Assembly: GCA_932294295.1 (NCBI GenBank)
Contig: OW028581.1
Span: forward strand, 10,623,526-10,687,525
Source of the DNA: Alitta virens
Lineage: Eukaryota; Annelida; Polychaeta; Phyllodocida; Nereididae
Direction: 5' to 3'
Length of the DNA stretch: 64,000 nt
Shown one piece after another: positions 26,101-40,701 of the stretch. The position numbers and the translations under genes are program-made. Under the pieces are notes generated by a model. The model was not told where the DNA came from. It did no database searches and was given only the letters and a program-made list of their open reading frames with translations. Numbering within the stretch: the stretch's first letter is position 1; the number at the start of each line of letters is the position of its first letter.

Positions 26101-29100
26101 AGTCATACTCAAACTTTAATCTACTCAGAATAATCAAACTCAATGTTCGATCATTCAAATCAGAATAGTTTAACTCAATGTTTGATCAGGTCAAAATAGT
26201 CTGACTCAATGTTGAATTAGCTCACAATAGTTATACTCAAACTTTAATCAACTCAGAATAATCAAACTCAATGTTCGATCATTCAAATCAGAATAGTTTG
26301 ACTCAATGTTTGATCAGGTCAAAATAGTCTGACTCAATGTTGAATTAGCTCAGAATAGTTATACTCAAACTTTAATCAACTCAGAATAATCAAACTCAAT
26401 GTTCGATCATACAAATCAGAATAGTTTCACTCAATGTTTGATCAGGTCAAAATAGTCAGACTCAATGTTGAATTAGCTCAGAATAGTCAAACTCAAACTT
26501 TAATCTACTCAGAATAATCAAACTCAATGTTCGATCATTCAAATCAGAATAGTTTGACTCAATGTTTGATGAGGTCAAAATAGTCTGACTAAATGTTGAA
26601 TTAGCTCAGAATAGTTATACTCAAACTTTAATCAACGCAGAATAATCAAACTCAATGTTCGATCATTCAAATCAGAATAGTTTGACTCAATGTTTGATCA
26701 GGTCAAAATAGTCAGACTCAATGCTGAATTAGCTCAGAATAGTTATACTCAAACTTTAATTAACTCAGAATAATCAAACTCAATGATCGACCATTTTAAT
26801 CAGAATAGTTTGACTCAATGTTTGAAGAAGTCAAAATAGTCAGACTCAATGATGAATTATCTCAGAATAGTTATACTCAAACTTTAATCAACTCAGAATA
26901 ATCAAACTCAATGTTCGATCATACAAATCAGAATAGTTTGACTCAATGTTTGATCATGTCAAAATAGTCAGACTCAATGTTGAATTAGCTCAGAATAGTC
27001 ATACTCAAACTTTAATCTACTCAGAATAATCAAACTCAATGTTCGATCATTCAAATCAGAATAGTTTGACTCAATGTTTGATAAGGTCAAAATAGTCTGA
27101 CTCAATGTTGAATTAGCTCAGAATAGTTATACTCAAACTTTAATCAACTCAGAATAATCAAACTAAATGTTCGATCATTCAAATCAGAATAGTTTGACTC
27201 AATGTTTGATGAGGTCAAAATAGTCAGACTCAATGTTGAATTAGCTCAGAATAGTTATACTCAAACTTTAGTCAACTCAGAATAACCAAGCTCAATGTTC
27301 GATCATTCAAATCAGAATAGTTTGACTCAATGTTTGATCAGGTCAAAATAGTCAGACTCAATGTTGAATTAGCTCAGAATAGTTATAGTCAAACTTTAAT
27401 CAATTCAGAATAATCAAACTCAATGTTCGATCATTCAAATCAGAATAGTTTGACTCAATGTTTGATCAGGTCAAAATAGTCTGACTCAATGTTGAATTAG
27501 CTCAGAATAGTTATACTCAAACTTTAATCAACTCAGAATAATCAAACTCAATGTTCGATCATTCAAATCAGAATAGTTTGACTCAATGTTTGATCAGGTC
27601 AAAATAGTCTGACTCAATGTTGAATTAGCTCAGAATAGTTATACTCAAACTTTAATCAACTCAGAATAATCAAACTCAATGTTCGATCATACAAATCAGA
27701 ATAGTTTCACTCAATGTTTGATCAGGTCAAAATAGTCAGACTCAATGTTGAATTAGCTCAGAATAGTCAAACTCAAACTTTAATCTACTCAGAATAATCA
27801 AGCTCAATGTTCGATCATACAAATCAGAATAGTTTGACTCAATGTTTGATCATGTCAAAATAGTCAGACTCAATGTTGAATTAGCTCAGAATAGTCATAC
27901 TCAATCTTTAATCTACTCAGAATAATCAAACTCAATGTTCGATCATTCAAATCAGAATAGTTTGACTCAATGTTTGATCATGTCAAAATAGTCAGACTCA
28001 ATGTTGAATTAGCTCAGAATAGTCATACTCAAACTTTAATCTACTCAGAATAATCAAACTCAATGTTCGATCATTCAAATCAGAATAGTTTGACTCAATG
28101 TTTGATCAGGTCAAAATAGTCTGACTCAATGTTGAATTAGCTCAGAATAGTTATACTCAAACTTTAATCAACTCAGAATAATCAAACTCAATGTTCGATC
28201 ATTCAAATCAGAATGGTTTGACTCAATGTTTGATCAGGTCAAAATAGTCAGACTCAATGTTGAATTATCTCAGAATAGTTATACTCAAACTTTAATCAAC
28301 TCAGAATAATCAAACTCAATGTTCGATCATTCAAATCAGAATAGTTTGACTCAATGTTTGATCAGGTCAAAATAGTCAGACTCAATGTTGAATTAGCTCA
28401 GAATAGTCATACTCAAACTTTAATTTACTCAGAATAATCAAACTCAATGTTCGATCATTCAAATCAGAATAGTTTGACTGAATGTTTGATGAGGTCAAAA
28501 TAGTCTGACTCAATGTTGAATTAGCTCAGAATAGTTTTACTCAAACTTTAATCAACTCAGAATAATCAAACTCAATGTTTGATCATTCAAATCAGAATGG
28601 TTTGGCTCAATGTTTGATCAGGTCAAAATAGTCAGACTGAATGTTGAATTAGCTCAGAATAGTCATACTCAAACTTTAATCTACTCAGAATAATCAAACT
28701 CAATGTTCGATCATTCAAATCAGAATAGTTTGACTCAATGTTTGATCAGGTCAAAATAGTCAGACTCAATGTTGAATTAGCTCAGAATAGTCATACTCAA
28801 ACTTTAATCTACTCAGAATAATCAAACTCAATGTTCGATCATTCAAATCAGAATAGTTTGACTGAATGTTTGATGAGGTCAAAATAGTCTGACTCAATGT
28901 TGAATTAGCTCAGAATAGTTATACTCAAACTTTAATCAACTCAGAATAATCAAACTCAATGTTCGACCATTCAAATCAGAATAGTTTGACTCAATGTTTG
29001 ATCAGGTCAAAATAGTCAGACTGAATGTTGAATTAGCTCAGAATAGTCATACTCAAACTTTAATCTACTCAGAATAATCAAACTCAATGTTCGATCATTC

Positions 29101-29311
29101 AAATCAGAATAGTTTGACTCAATGTTTGATGAGGTCAAAATAGTCTGACTCAATGTTGAATTAGCTCAGAATAGTTATACTCAAACTTTAATCAATTCAG
29201 AATAATCAAACTCAATGTTCGATCATTCAAATCAGAATAGTTTGACTGAATGTTTGATGAGGTCAAAATAGTCTAACTCAATGTTGAATTAGCTCAGAAT
29301 AGTTATACTCA
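22000..29311 (+). repeat. 57-monomer tandem duplication, copy A (~7,295 bp)
   Basis: Copy A of the largest tandem duplication. Every marker I tested recurs exactly 7,295 bases downstream (57 x 128 minus the 1-nt deletion inside it): TTTCATC (22788/30083), the 1-nt-deleted monomer (23168/30463), GACTTAATG (23515/30810), CAAATTTT (23934/31229), AATGGTCAG (24276/31571), TCGGAATAG (25776/33071), CTCACAATAG (26221/33516), CGCAGAATAA (26636/33931), ATAGTCAAAC (27385/34680), TTTGGCTC (28601/35896) and GTCTAACTC (29271/36566). The left edge lies just right of a mismatch at 21989. The exact breakpoint cannot be placed within the matching flank. Confidence 0.92.
23168..23294 (+). repeat. 127-bp monomer, 1-nt deletion (copy A)
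   Basis: AAACTTAATC in place of AAACTTTAATC, one T lost near 23171-23173. The same deletion is present 7,295 bases downstream, so it predates that duplication. Confidence 0.93.
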
Positions 29312-32300
29312 AACTTTAATTAACTCAGAATAATCAAACTCAATGATCGACCATTTTAATCAGAATAGTTTGACTCAATGTTTGATCAGGTCAAAATAGT
29401 CAGACTCAATGATGAATTATCTCAGAATAGTTATACTCAAACTTTAATCAACTCAGAATAATCAAACTCAATGTTCGATCATACAAATCAGAATAGTTTC
29501 ACTCAATGTTTGATCAGGTCAAAATAGTCAGACTCAATGTTGAATTAGCTCAGAATAGTCAAACTCAAACTTTAATCTACTCAGAATAATCAAGCTCAAT
29601 GTTCGATCATACAAATCAGAATAGTTTGACTCAATGTTTGATCATGTCAAAATAGTCAGACTCAATGTTGAATTAGCTCAGAATAGTCATACTCAAACTT
29701 TAATCTACTCAGAATAATCAAACTCAATGTTCGATCATTCAAATCAGAATAGTTTGACTCAATGTTTGATCAGGTCAAAATAGTCTGACTCAATGTTGAA
29801 TTAGCTCAGAATAGTTATACTCAAACTTTAATCAACTCAGAATAATCAAACTCAATGTTCGATCATTCAAATCAGAATAGTTTGACTCAATGTTTGATCA
29901 GGTCAAAATAGTCTGACTCAATGTTGAATTAGCTCAGAATAGTTATACTCAAACTTTAATCAACTCAGAATAATCAAACTCAATGTTCGATCATACAAAT
30001 CAGAATAGTTTCACTCAATGTTTGATCAGGTCAAAATAGTCAGACTCAATGTTGAATTAGCTCAGAATAGTCAAACTCAAACTTTCATCTACTCAGAATA
30101 ATCAAACTCAATGTTCGATCATTCAAATCAGAATAGTTTCACTCAATGTTTGATGAGGTCAAAATAGTCTGACTCAATGTTGAATTAGCTCAGAATAGTT
30201 ATACTCAAACTTTAATCAACTCAGAATAATCAAACTCAATGTTCGATCATTCAAATCAGAATAGTTTGACTCAATGTTTGATCAGGTCAAAATAGTCAGA
30301 CTCAATGCTGAATTAGCTCAGAATAGTTATACTCAAACTTTAATTAACTCAGAATAATCAAACTCAATGATCGACCATTTTAATCAGAATAGTTTGACTC
30401 AATGTTTGAAGAAGTCAAAATAGTCAGACTCAATGATGAATTATCTCAGAATAGTTATACTCTAACTTAATCAACTCAGAATAATCAAACTCAATGTTCG
30501 ATCATACAAATCAGAATAGTTTGACTCAATGTTTGATCATGTCAAAATAGTCAGACTCAATGTTGAATTAGCTCAGAATAGTCATACTCAAACTTTAATC
30601 TACTCAGAATAATCAAACTCAATGTTCGATCATTCAAATCAGAATAGTTTGACTCAATGTTTGATAAGGTCAAAATAGTCTGACTCAATGTTGAATTAGC
30701 TCAGAATAGTTATACTCAAACTTTAATCAACTCAGAATAATCAAACTCAATGTTCGATCATTCAAATCAGAATAGTTTGACTCAATGTTTGATGAGGTCA
30801 AAATAGTCAGACTTAATGTTGAATTAGCTCAGAATAGTTATACTCAAACTTTAGTCAACTCAGAATAACCAAGCTCAATGTTCGATCATTCAAATCAGAA
30901 TAGTTTGACTCAATGTTTGATCAGGTCAAAATAGTCAGACTCAATGCTGAATTAGCTCAGAATAGTTATACTCAAACTTTAATTAACTCAGAATAATCAA
31001 ACTCAATGATCGACCATTTTAATCAGAATAGTTTGACTCAATGTTTGAAGAAGTCAAAATAGTCAGACTCAATGATGAATTATCTCAGAATAGTTATACT
31101 CAAACTTTAATCAACTCAGAATAATCAAACTCAATGTTCGATCATACAAATCAGAATAGTTTCACTCAATGTTTGATCATGTCAAAATAGTCAGACTCAA
31201 TGTTGAATTAGCTCAGAATAGTCATACTCAAATTTTAATCTACTCAGAATAATCAAACTCAATGTTCGATCATTCAAATCAGAATAGTTTGACTCAATGT
31301 TTGATAAGGTCAAAATAGTCTGACTCAATGTTGAATTAGCTCAGAATAGTTATACTCAAACTTTAATCAACTCAGAATAATCAAACTCAATGTTCGATCA
31401 TTCAAATCAGAATAGTTTGACTCAATGTTTGATGAGGTCAAAATAGTCAGACTCAATGTTGAATTAGCTCAGAATAGTTATACTCAAACTTTAGTCAACT
31501 CAGAATAACCAAGCTCAATGTTCGATCATTCAAATCAGAATAGTTTGACTCAATGTTTGATCAGGTCAAAATGGTCAGACTCAATGTTGAATTAGCTCAG
31601 AATAGTTATACTCAAACTTTAATCAACTCAGAATAATCAAACTCAATGTTCGATCATTCAAATCACAATAGTTTGACTCAATGTTTGATCAGGTCAAAAT
31701 AGTCAGACTCAATGTTGAATTAGCTCAGAATAGTTATACTCAAACTTTAATCAATTTAGAATAATCAAACTCAATGTTCGATCATTCAAATCAGAATAGT
31801 TTGACTCAATGTTTGATCAGGTCAAAATAGTCAGACTCAATGTTGAATTAGCTCAGAATAGTCATACTCAAACTTTAATCTACTCAGAATAATCAAACTC
31901 AATGTTCGATCATTCAAATCAGAATAGTTTGACTCAATGTTTGATGAGGTCAAAATTGTCTGACTCAATGTTGAATTATCTCAGAATAGTTATACTCAAA
32001 CTTTAATCAACTCAGAATAATCAAGCTCAATGTTCGATCATTCAAATCAGAATGGTTTGACTCAATGTTTGATCAGGTCAAAATAGTCAGACTCAATGTT
32101 GAATTAGCTCAGAATAGTCATACTCAAACTTTAATCAACTCAGCATAATCAAACTCAATGTTCGATCATTCAAATCAGAATAGTTTGACTCAATGTTTGA
32201 TCAGGTCAAATTAGTCTGACTCAATGTTGAATTAGCTCAGAATAGTTATACTCAAACTTTAATCAACTCAGAATAATCAAACTCAATGTTCGATCATTCA

Positions 32301-35300
32301 AATCACAATAGTTTGACTCAATGTTTGATCAGGTCAAAATAGTCAGACTCAATGTTGAATTAGCTCAGAATAGTTATACTCAAACTTTAATCAATTTAGA
32401 ATAATCAAACTCAATGTTCGATCATTCAAATCAGAATAGTTTGACTCAATGTTTGATCAGGTCAAAATAGTCAGACTCAATGTTGAATTAGCTCAGAATA
32501 GTCATACTCAAACTTTAATCTACTCAGAATAATCAAACTCAATGTTCGATCATTCAAATCAGAATAGTTTGACTCAATGTTTGATGAGGTCAAAATTGTC
32601 TGACTCAATGTTGAATTAGCTCAGAATAGTTATACTCAAACTTTAATCAACTCAGAATAATCAAGCTCAATGTTCGATCATTCAAATCAGAATGGTTTGA
32701 CTCAATGTTTGATCAGGTCAAAATAGTCAGACTCAATGTTGAATTAGCTCAGAATAGTCATACTCAAACTTTAATCAACTCAGCATAATCAAACTCAATG
32801 TTCGATCATTCAAATCAGAATAGTTTGACTCAATGTTTGATCAGGTCAAATTAGTCTGACTCAATGTTGAATTAGCTCAGAATAGTTATACTCAAACTTT
32901 AATCAATTCAGAATAATCAAACTCAATGTTCGATCATTCAAATCAGAATAGTTTGACTGAATGTTTGATGAGGTCAAAATAGTCTGACTCAATGTTGAAT
33001 TAGCTCAGAATAGTTATACTCAAACTTTAATTAACTCAGAATAATCAAACTCAATGATCGACCATTTTAATCGGAATAGTTTGACTCAATGTTTCATCAG
33101 GTCAAAATAGTCAGACTCAATGATGAATTATCTCAGAATAGTTATACTCAAACTTTAATCAACTCAGAATAATCAAACTCAATGTTCGATCATACAAATC
33201 AGAATAGTTTCACTCAATGTTTGATCAGGTCAAAATAGTCAGACTCAATGTTGAATTAGCTCAGAATAGTCAAACTCAAACTTTAATCTACTCAGAATAA
33301 TCAAGCTCAATGTTCGATCATACAAATCAGAATAGTTTGACTCAATGTTTGATCATGTCAAAATAGTCAGACTCAATGTTGAATTAGCTCAGAATAGTCA
33401 TACTCAAACTTTAATCTACTCAGAATAATCAAACTCAATGTTCGATCATTCAAATCAGAATAGTTTAACTCAATGTTTGATCAGGTCAAAATAGTCTGAC
33501 TCAATGTTGAATTAGCTCACAATAGTTATACTCAAACTTTAATCAACTCAGAATAATCAAACTCAATGTTCAATCATTCAAATCAGAATAGTTTGACTCA
33601 ATGTTTGATCAGGTCAAAATAGTCTGACTCAATGTTGAATTAGCTCAGAATAGTTATACTCAAACTTTAATCAACTCAGAATAATCAAACTCAATGTTCG
33701 ATCATACAAATCAGAATAGTTTCACTCAATGTTTGATCAGGTCAAAATAGTCAGACTCAATGTTGAATTAGCTCAGAATAGTCAAACTCAAACTTTAATC
33801 TACTCAGAATAATCAAACTCAATGTTCGATCATTCAAATCAGAATAGTTTGACTCAATGTTTGATGAGGTCAAAATAGTCTGACTAAATGTTGAATTAGC
33901 TCAGAATAGTTATACTCAAACTTTAATCAACGCAGAATAATCAAACTCAATGTTCGATCATTCAAATCAGAATAGTTTGACTCAATGTTTGATCAGGTCA
34001 AAATAGTCAGACTCAATGCTGAATTAGCTCAGAATAGTTATACTCAAACTTTAATTAACTCAGAATAATCAAACTCAATGATCGACCATTTTAATCAGAA
34101 TAGTTTGACTCAATGTTTGAAGAAGTCAAAATAGTCAGACTCAATGATGAATTATCTCAGAATAGTTATACTCAAACTTTAATCAACTCAGAATAATCAA
34201 ACTCAATGTTCGATCATACAAATCAGAATAGTTTGACTCAATGTTTGATCATGTCAAAATAGTCAGACTCAATGTTGAATTAGCTCAGAATAGTCATACT
34301 CAAACTTTAATCTACTCAGAATAATCAAACTCAATGTTCGATCATTCAAATCAGAATAGTTTGACTCAATGTTTGATAAGGTCAAAATAGTCTGACTCAA
34401 TGTTGAATTAGCTCAGAATAGTTATACTCAAACTTTAATCAACTCAGAATAATCAAACTAAATGTTCGATCATTCAAATCAGAATAGTTTGACTCAATGT
34501 TTGATGAGGTCAAAATAGTCAGACTCAATGTTGAATTAGCTCAGAATAGTTATACTCAAACTTTAGTCAACTCAGAATAACCAAGCTCAATGTTCGATCA
34601 TTCAAATCAGAATAGTTTGACTCAATGTTTGATCAGGTCAAAATAGTCAGACTCAATGTTGAATTAGCTCAGAATAGTTATAGTCAAACTTTAATCAATT
34701 CAGAATAATCAAACTCAATGTTCGATCATTCAAATCAGAATAGTTTGACTCAATGTTTGATCAGGTCAAAATAGTCTGACTCAATGTTGAATTAGCTCAG
34801 AATAGTTATACTCAAACTTTAATCAACTCAGAATAATCAAACTCAATGTTCGATCATTCAAATCAGAATAGTTTGACTCAATGTTTGATCAGGTCAAAAT
34901 AGTCTGACTCAATGTTGAATTAGCTCAGAATAGTTATACTCAAACTTTAATCAACTCAGAATAATCAAACTCAATGTTCGATCATACAAATCAGAATAGT
35001 TTCACTCAATGTTTGATCAGGTCAAAATAGTCAGACTCAATGTTGAATTAGCTCAGAATAGTCAAACTCAAACTTTAATCTACTCAGAATAATCAAGCTC
35101 AATGTTCGATCATACAAATCAGAATAGTTTGACTCAATGTTTGATCATGTCAAAATAGTCAGACTCAATGTTGAATTAGCTCAGAATAGTCATACTCAAT
35201 CTTTAATCTACTCAGAATAATCAAACTCAATGTTCGATCATTCAAATCAGAATAGTTTGACTCAATGTTTGATCATGTCAAAATAGTCAGACTCAATGTT

Positions 35301-36606
35301 GAATTAGCTCAGAATAGTCATACTCAAACTTTAATCTACTCAGAATAATCAAACTCAATGTTCGATCATTCAAATCAGAATAGTTTGACTCAATGTTTGA
35401 TCAGGTCAAAATAGTCTGACTCAATGTTGAATTAGCTCAGAATAGTTATACTCAAACTTTAATCAACTCAGAATAATCAAACTCAATGTTCGATCATTCA
35501 AATCAGAATGGTTTGACTCAATGTTTGATCAGGTCAAAATAGTCAGACTCAATGTTGAATTATCTCAGAATAGTTATACTCAAACTTTAATCAACTCAGA
35601 ATAATCAAACTCAATGTTCGATCATTCAAATCAGAATAGTTTGACTCAATGTTTGATCAGGTCAAAATAGTCAGACTCAATGTTGAATTAGCTCAGAATA
35701 GTCATACTCAAACTTTAATTTACTCAGAATAATCAAACTCAATGTTCGATCATTCAAATCAGAATAGTTTGACTGAATGTTTGATGAGGTCAAAATAGTC
35801 TGACTCAATGTTGAATTAGCTCAGAATAGTTTTACTCAAACTTTAATCAACTCAGAATAATCAAACTCAATGTTTGATCATTCAAATCAGAATGGTTTGG
35901 CTCAATGTTTGATCAGGTCAAAATAGTCAGACTGAATGTTGAATTAGCTCAGAATAGTCATACTCAAACTTTAATCTACTCAGAATAATCAAACTCAATG
36001 TTCGATCATTCAAATCAGAATAGTTTGACTCAATGTTTGATCAGGTCAAAATAGTCAGACTCAATGTTGAATTAGCTCAGAATAGTCATACTCAAACTTT
36101 AATCTACTCAGAATAATCAAACTCAATGTTCGATCATTCAAATCAGAATAGTTTGACTGAATGTTTGATGAGGTCAAAATAGTCTGACTCAATGTTGAAT
36201 TAGCTCAGAATAGTTATACTCAAACTTTAATCAACTCAGAATAATCAAACTCAATGTTCGACCATTCAAATCAGAATAGTTTGACTCAATGTTTGATCAG
36301 GTCAAAATAGTCAGACTGAATGTTGAATTAGCTCAGAATAGTCATACTCAAACTTTAATCTACTCAGAATAATCAAACTCAATGTTCGATCATTCAAATC
36401 AGAATAGTTTGACTCAATGTTTGATGAGGTCAAAATAGTCTGACTCAATGTTGAATTAGCTCAGAATAGTTATACTCAAACTTTAATCAATTCAGAATAA
36501 TCAAACTCAATGTTCGATCATTCAAATCAGAATAGTTTGACTGAATGTTTGATGAGGTCAAAATAGTCTAACTCAATGTTGAATTAGCTCAGAATAGTTA
36601 TACTCA
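29312..36606 (+). repeat. 57-monomer tandem duplication, copy B (~7,295 bp)
   Basis: Adjacent second copy. By eye I found five substitutions between the copies: 22104/29399, 22659/29954, 23168/30463, 24886/32181 and 26277/33572. That is roughly 99.9% identity, though the count is not exhaustive. The change at 33572 is CG to CA at the monomer's only CpG. Similarity to the beginning of copy B continues past 36606 and fades by about 36850. Confidence 0.92.
30463..30589 (+). repeat. 127-bp monomer, 1-nt deletion (copy B)
   Basis: TAACTTAATC: the same lost T as at 23168 plus a private A-to-T change at 30463. Shared deletion plus private substitution gives the order of events: deletion, then duplication, then point mutation. 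Confidence 0.93.
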
Positions 36607-38141
36607 AACTTTAATTAACTCAGAATAATCAAACTCAATGATCGACCATTTTAATCAGAATAGTTTCACTCAATGTTTGATCAGGTCAAAATAGTCAGAC
36701 TCAATGATGAATTATCTCAGAATAGTTATACTCAAACTTTAATCATCTCAGAATAATCAAACTCAATGTTCGATCATACAAATCAGAATAGTTTCACTCA
36801 ATGTTTGATCAGGTCAAAATAGTCAGACTCAATGTTGAATTAGCTCAGAATAGTTATACTCAAACTTTAATTAACTCAGAATAATCAAACTCAATGATCG
36901 ACCATTTTAATCAGAATAGTTTGACTCAATGTTTGATGAGGTCAAAATAGTCTGACTCAATGTTGAATGAGCTCAGAATAGTTATACTCAAACTTTAATC
37001 AACTCAGAATAATCAAACTCAATGTTCGATCATTCAAATCAGAATAGTTTGACTCAATGTTTGATCAGGTCAAAATAGTCAGACTCAATGCTGAATTAGC
37101 TCAGAATAGTTATACTCAAACTTTAATTAACTCAGAATAATCAAACTCAATGATCGACCATTTTAATCAGAGTAGTTTAACTCAATGTTTGATGAGGTCA
37201 AAATAGTCAGACTCAATGTTGAATTAGCTCAGAATAGTCAAACTCAAACTTTAATCTACTCAGAATAATCAAGCTCAATGTTCGATCATACAAATCAGAA
37301 TAGTTTGACTCAATGTTTGATCATGTCAAAATAGTCAGACTCAATGTTGAATTAGCTCAGAATAGTCATACTCAAACTTTAATCTACTCAGAATAATCAA
37401 ACTCAATGTTCGATCATTCAAATCAGAATAGTTTGACTGAATGTTTGATGAGGTCAAAATTGTCTGACTCAATGTTGAATTAGCTCAGAATAGTCATACT
37501 CAAACTTTAATTAACTCAGAATAATCAAACTCAATGATCGACCATTTTAATCAGAATAGATTGACTCAATGTTTGATCAGGTCAAAATAGTCAGACTCAA
37601 TGATGAATTATCTCAGAATAGTTATACTCAAACTTTAATCAACTCAGAATAATCAAACTCAATGTTCGATCATACAAATCAGAATAGTTTCACTCAATGT
37701 TTGATCAGGTCAAAATAGTCAGACTCAATGTTGAATTAGCTCAGAATAGTCAAACTCAAACTTTAATCTACTCAGAATAATCAAGCTCAATGTTCGATCA
37801 TACAAATCAGAATAGTTTGACTCAATGTTTGATCATGTCAAAATAGTCAGACTCAATGTTGAATTAGCTCAGAATAGTCATAGTCAAACTTTAATATACT
37901 CAGAATAATCAAACTCAATGTTCGATCATTCAAATCAGAATAGTTTGACTCAATGTTTGATCAGGTCAAAATAGTCTGACTCAATGTTGAATTAGCTCAG
38001 AATAGTTATACTCAAACTTTAATCAACTCAGAATAATCAAACTCAATGTTCGATCATTCAAATCAGAATAGTTTGACTCAATGTTTGAATAGGTCAAAAT
38101 AGTCAGACTCAAAGTTGAATTAGCTCAGAATAGTCATACTC

Positions 38142-38269
38142 AAACTTTAATCAACTCAGAATAATCAAACTCAATGTTCGATCATTCAAATCAGAATAGT
38201 TTGACATAATGTTTGATGAGGTCAAAATAGTCTGACTCAATGTTGAATTAGCTCAGAATAGTTATACTC
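38142..38269 (+). repeat. Regional variant monomer: TTGACATAATG
   Basis: In this monomer the sub-repeat 2/3 junction reads TTGACATAATG instead of TTGACTCAATG, destroying the TGACTCA dyad. I noticed this form only from 38 kb onward (for example 38.2, 38.8, 40.25, 41.0, 44.3, 51.1, 56.6, 58.8, 61.0 and 62.0 kb). It therefore marks the right-hand part of the array. Confidence 0.87.
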
Positions 38270-40573
38270 AAACTTTAATCAACTCAGAATAATCAAACTC
38301 AATGTTCGATCATTCAAATCAGAATAGTTTGACTCAATGTTTGATCAGGTCAAAATAGTCAGACTCAATGTTGAATTAGCTCAGAATAGTTATACTCAAA
38401 CTTTAATCAATTCAGAATAATCAAACTCAATGTTCGATCATTCAAATCACAATAGTTTGACTAAATGTTTGATGAGGTCAAAATAGTATGACCCAATGTT
38501 GAATTGGCTCAGAATAGTTATACTCAAACTTTAATCAATTCAGAATAATCAAACTCAATGTTCGATCATTCAAATCAGAATAGTTTGACTGAATGTTTGA
38601 TGAGGTCAAAATAGTCTGACTCAATGTTGAATTAGCTCAGAATAGTTATTCTCAAACTTTAATCAACTCAGAATAATCAAACTCAATGTTCGACCATTCA
38701 AATCAGAATAGTTTGACTCAATGTTTGATCAGGTCAAAATAGTCAGACTCAATGTTGAATTAGCTCAGAATAGTCATACTCAAACTTTAATCTACTCAGA
38801 ATAATCAAACTCAATGTTCGATCATTCAAATCAGAATAGTTTGACATAATGTTTGATGAGGTCAAAATAGTCTGACTCAATGTTGAATTAGCTCAGAATA
38901 GTTATACTCAAACTTTAATCAACTCAGAATAATCAAACTCAATGTTCGATCATTCAAATCAGAATAGTTTGACTCAATGTTTGATCAGGTCAAAATAGTC
39001 AGACTCAATGTTGAATTAGCTCAGAATAGTTATACTCAAACTTTAATCAATTCAGAATAATCAAACTCAATGTTCGATCATTCTAATCAGAATAGTTTGA
39101 CTAAATGTTTGATGAGGTCAAAATGGTCTGACTCAATGTTGAATTGGCTCAGAATAGTTATACTCAAACTTTAATTAACTCAGAATAATCAAACTCAATG
39201 TTCGATCATACAAATCAGAATAGTTTCACTCAATGTTTGATCAGGTCAAAATAGTCAGACTCAATGTTGAATTAGCTCAGAATAGTTATACTCAAACTTT
39301 AATTAACTCAGAATAATCAAACTCAATGATCGACCATTTTAATCAGAATAGTTTGACTCAATGTTTGATGAGGTCAAAATAGTCTGACTCAATGTTGAAT
39401 GAGCTCAGAATAGTTATACTCAAACTTTAATCAACTCAGAATAATCAAACTCAATGTTCGATCATTCAAATCAGAATAGTTTGACTTAATGTTTGATCAG
39501 GTCAAAATAGTCAGACTCAATGCTGAATTAGCTCAGAATAGTTATACTCAAACTTTAATTAACTCAGAATAATCAAACTCAATGATCGACTATTTTAATC
39601 AGAATAGTTTAACTCAATGTTTGATGAGGTCAAAATAGTCAGACTCAATGTTGAATTAGCTCAGAATAGTCAAACTCAAACTTTAATCTACTCAGAATAA
39701 TCAAGCTCAATGTTCGATCATACAAATCAGAATAGTTTGACTCAATGTTTGATCATGTCAAAATAGTCAGACTCAATGTTGAATTAGCTCAGAATAGTCA
39801 TACTCAAACTTTAATCTACTCAGAATAATCAAACTCAATGTTCGATCATTCAAATCAGAATAGTTTGACTGAATGTTTGATGAGGTCAAAATTGTCTGAC
39901 TCAATGTTGAATTAGCTCAGAATAGTTATACTCAAACTTTAATCAACTCAGAATAATCAAACTCAATGTTCGATCATTCAAATCAGAATAGTTTGACTCA
40001 ATGTTTGATCAGGTCAAAATAGTCAGACTCAATGTTGAATTAGCTCAGAATAGTTTTACTCAAACTTTAATCAACTCAGAATAATCAAACTCAATGTTCG
40101 ATCATTCAAATCAGAATAGTTTGACTCAATGTTTGAATAGTTCAAAATAGTCAGACTCAAAGTTGCATTAGCTCAGAATAGTCATACTCAAACTTTAATC
40201 AACTCAGAATAATCAAACTCAATGTTCGATCATTCAAATCAGAATAGTTTGACATAATGTTTGATGAGGTCAAAATAGTCTGACTCAATGTTGAATTAGC
40301 TCAGAATAGTTATACTCAAACTTTAATCAACTCAGAATAATCAAACTCAATGTTCGATCATTCAAATCAGAATAGTTTGACTCAATGTTTGATCAGGTCA
40401 AAAGAGTCAGACTCAATGTTGAATTAGCTCAGAATAGTTATACTCAAACTTTAATCAATTCAGAATAATCAAACTCAATGTTCGATCATTCAAATCACAA
40501 TAGTTTGACTAAATGTTTGATGAGGTCAAAATAGTCTGACTCAATGTTGAATTGGCTCAGAATAGTTATTCTC

Positions 40574-40701
40574 AAACTTTAATTAACTCAGAATAATCAA
40601 ACTCAACGATCGACCATTTTAATCTGAATAGTTTGACTCAAAGTTTGATCAGGTCTAAATAGTCAGACTCAATGATGAATTATCTCAGAATAGTTATACT
40701 C
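40574..40701 (+). repeat. Regional variant monomer: CAACGATCGACC + CAAAGTTTG + GGTCTAAATAG
   Basis: A monomer with two CpGs (AACGATCGACC) and the linked changes AATCTGAATAG, CAAAGTTTG and GGTCTAAATAG. Copies were noticed at 40603, 41371, 44697, 45465, 55191, 55959 and 61335 (position of TCAACG). Several pairs are 768 bases (6 monomers) apart. A sister form with AATGATCG and AATGTTTG occurs at 56983, 59159 and 62361. Absent before 40 kb. Confidence 0.86.
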
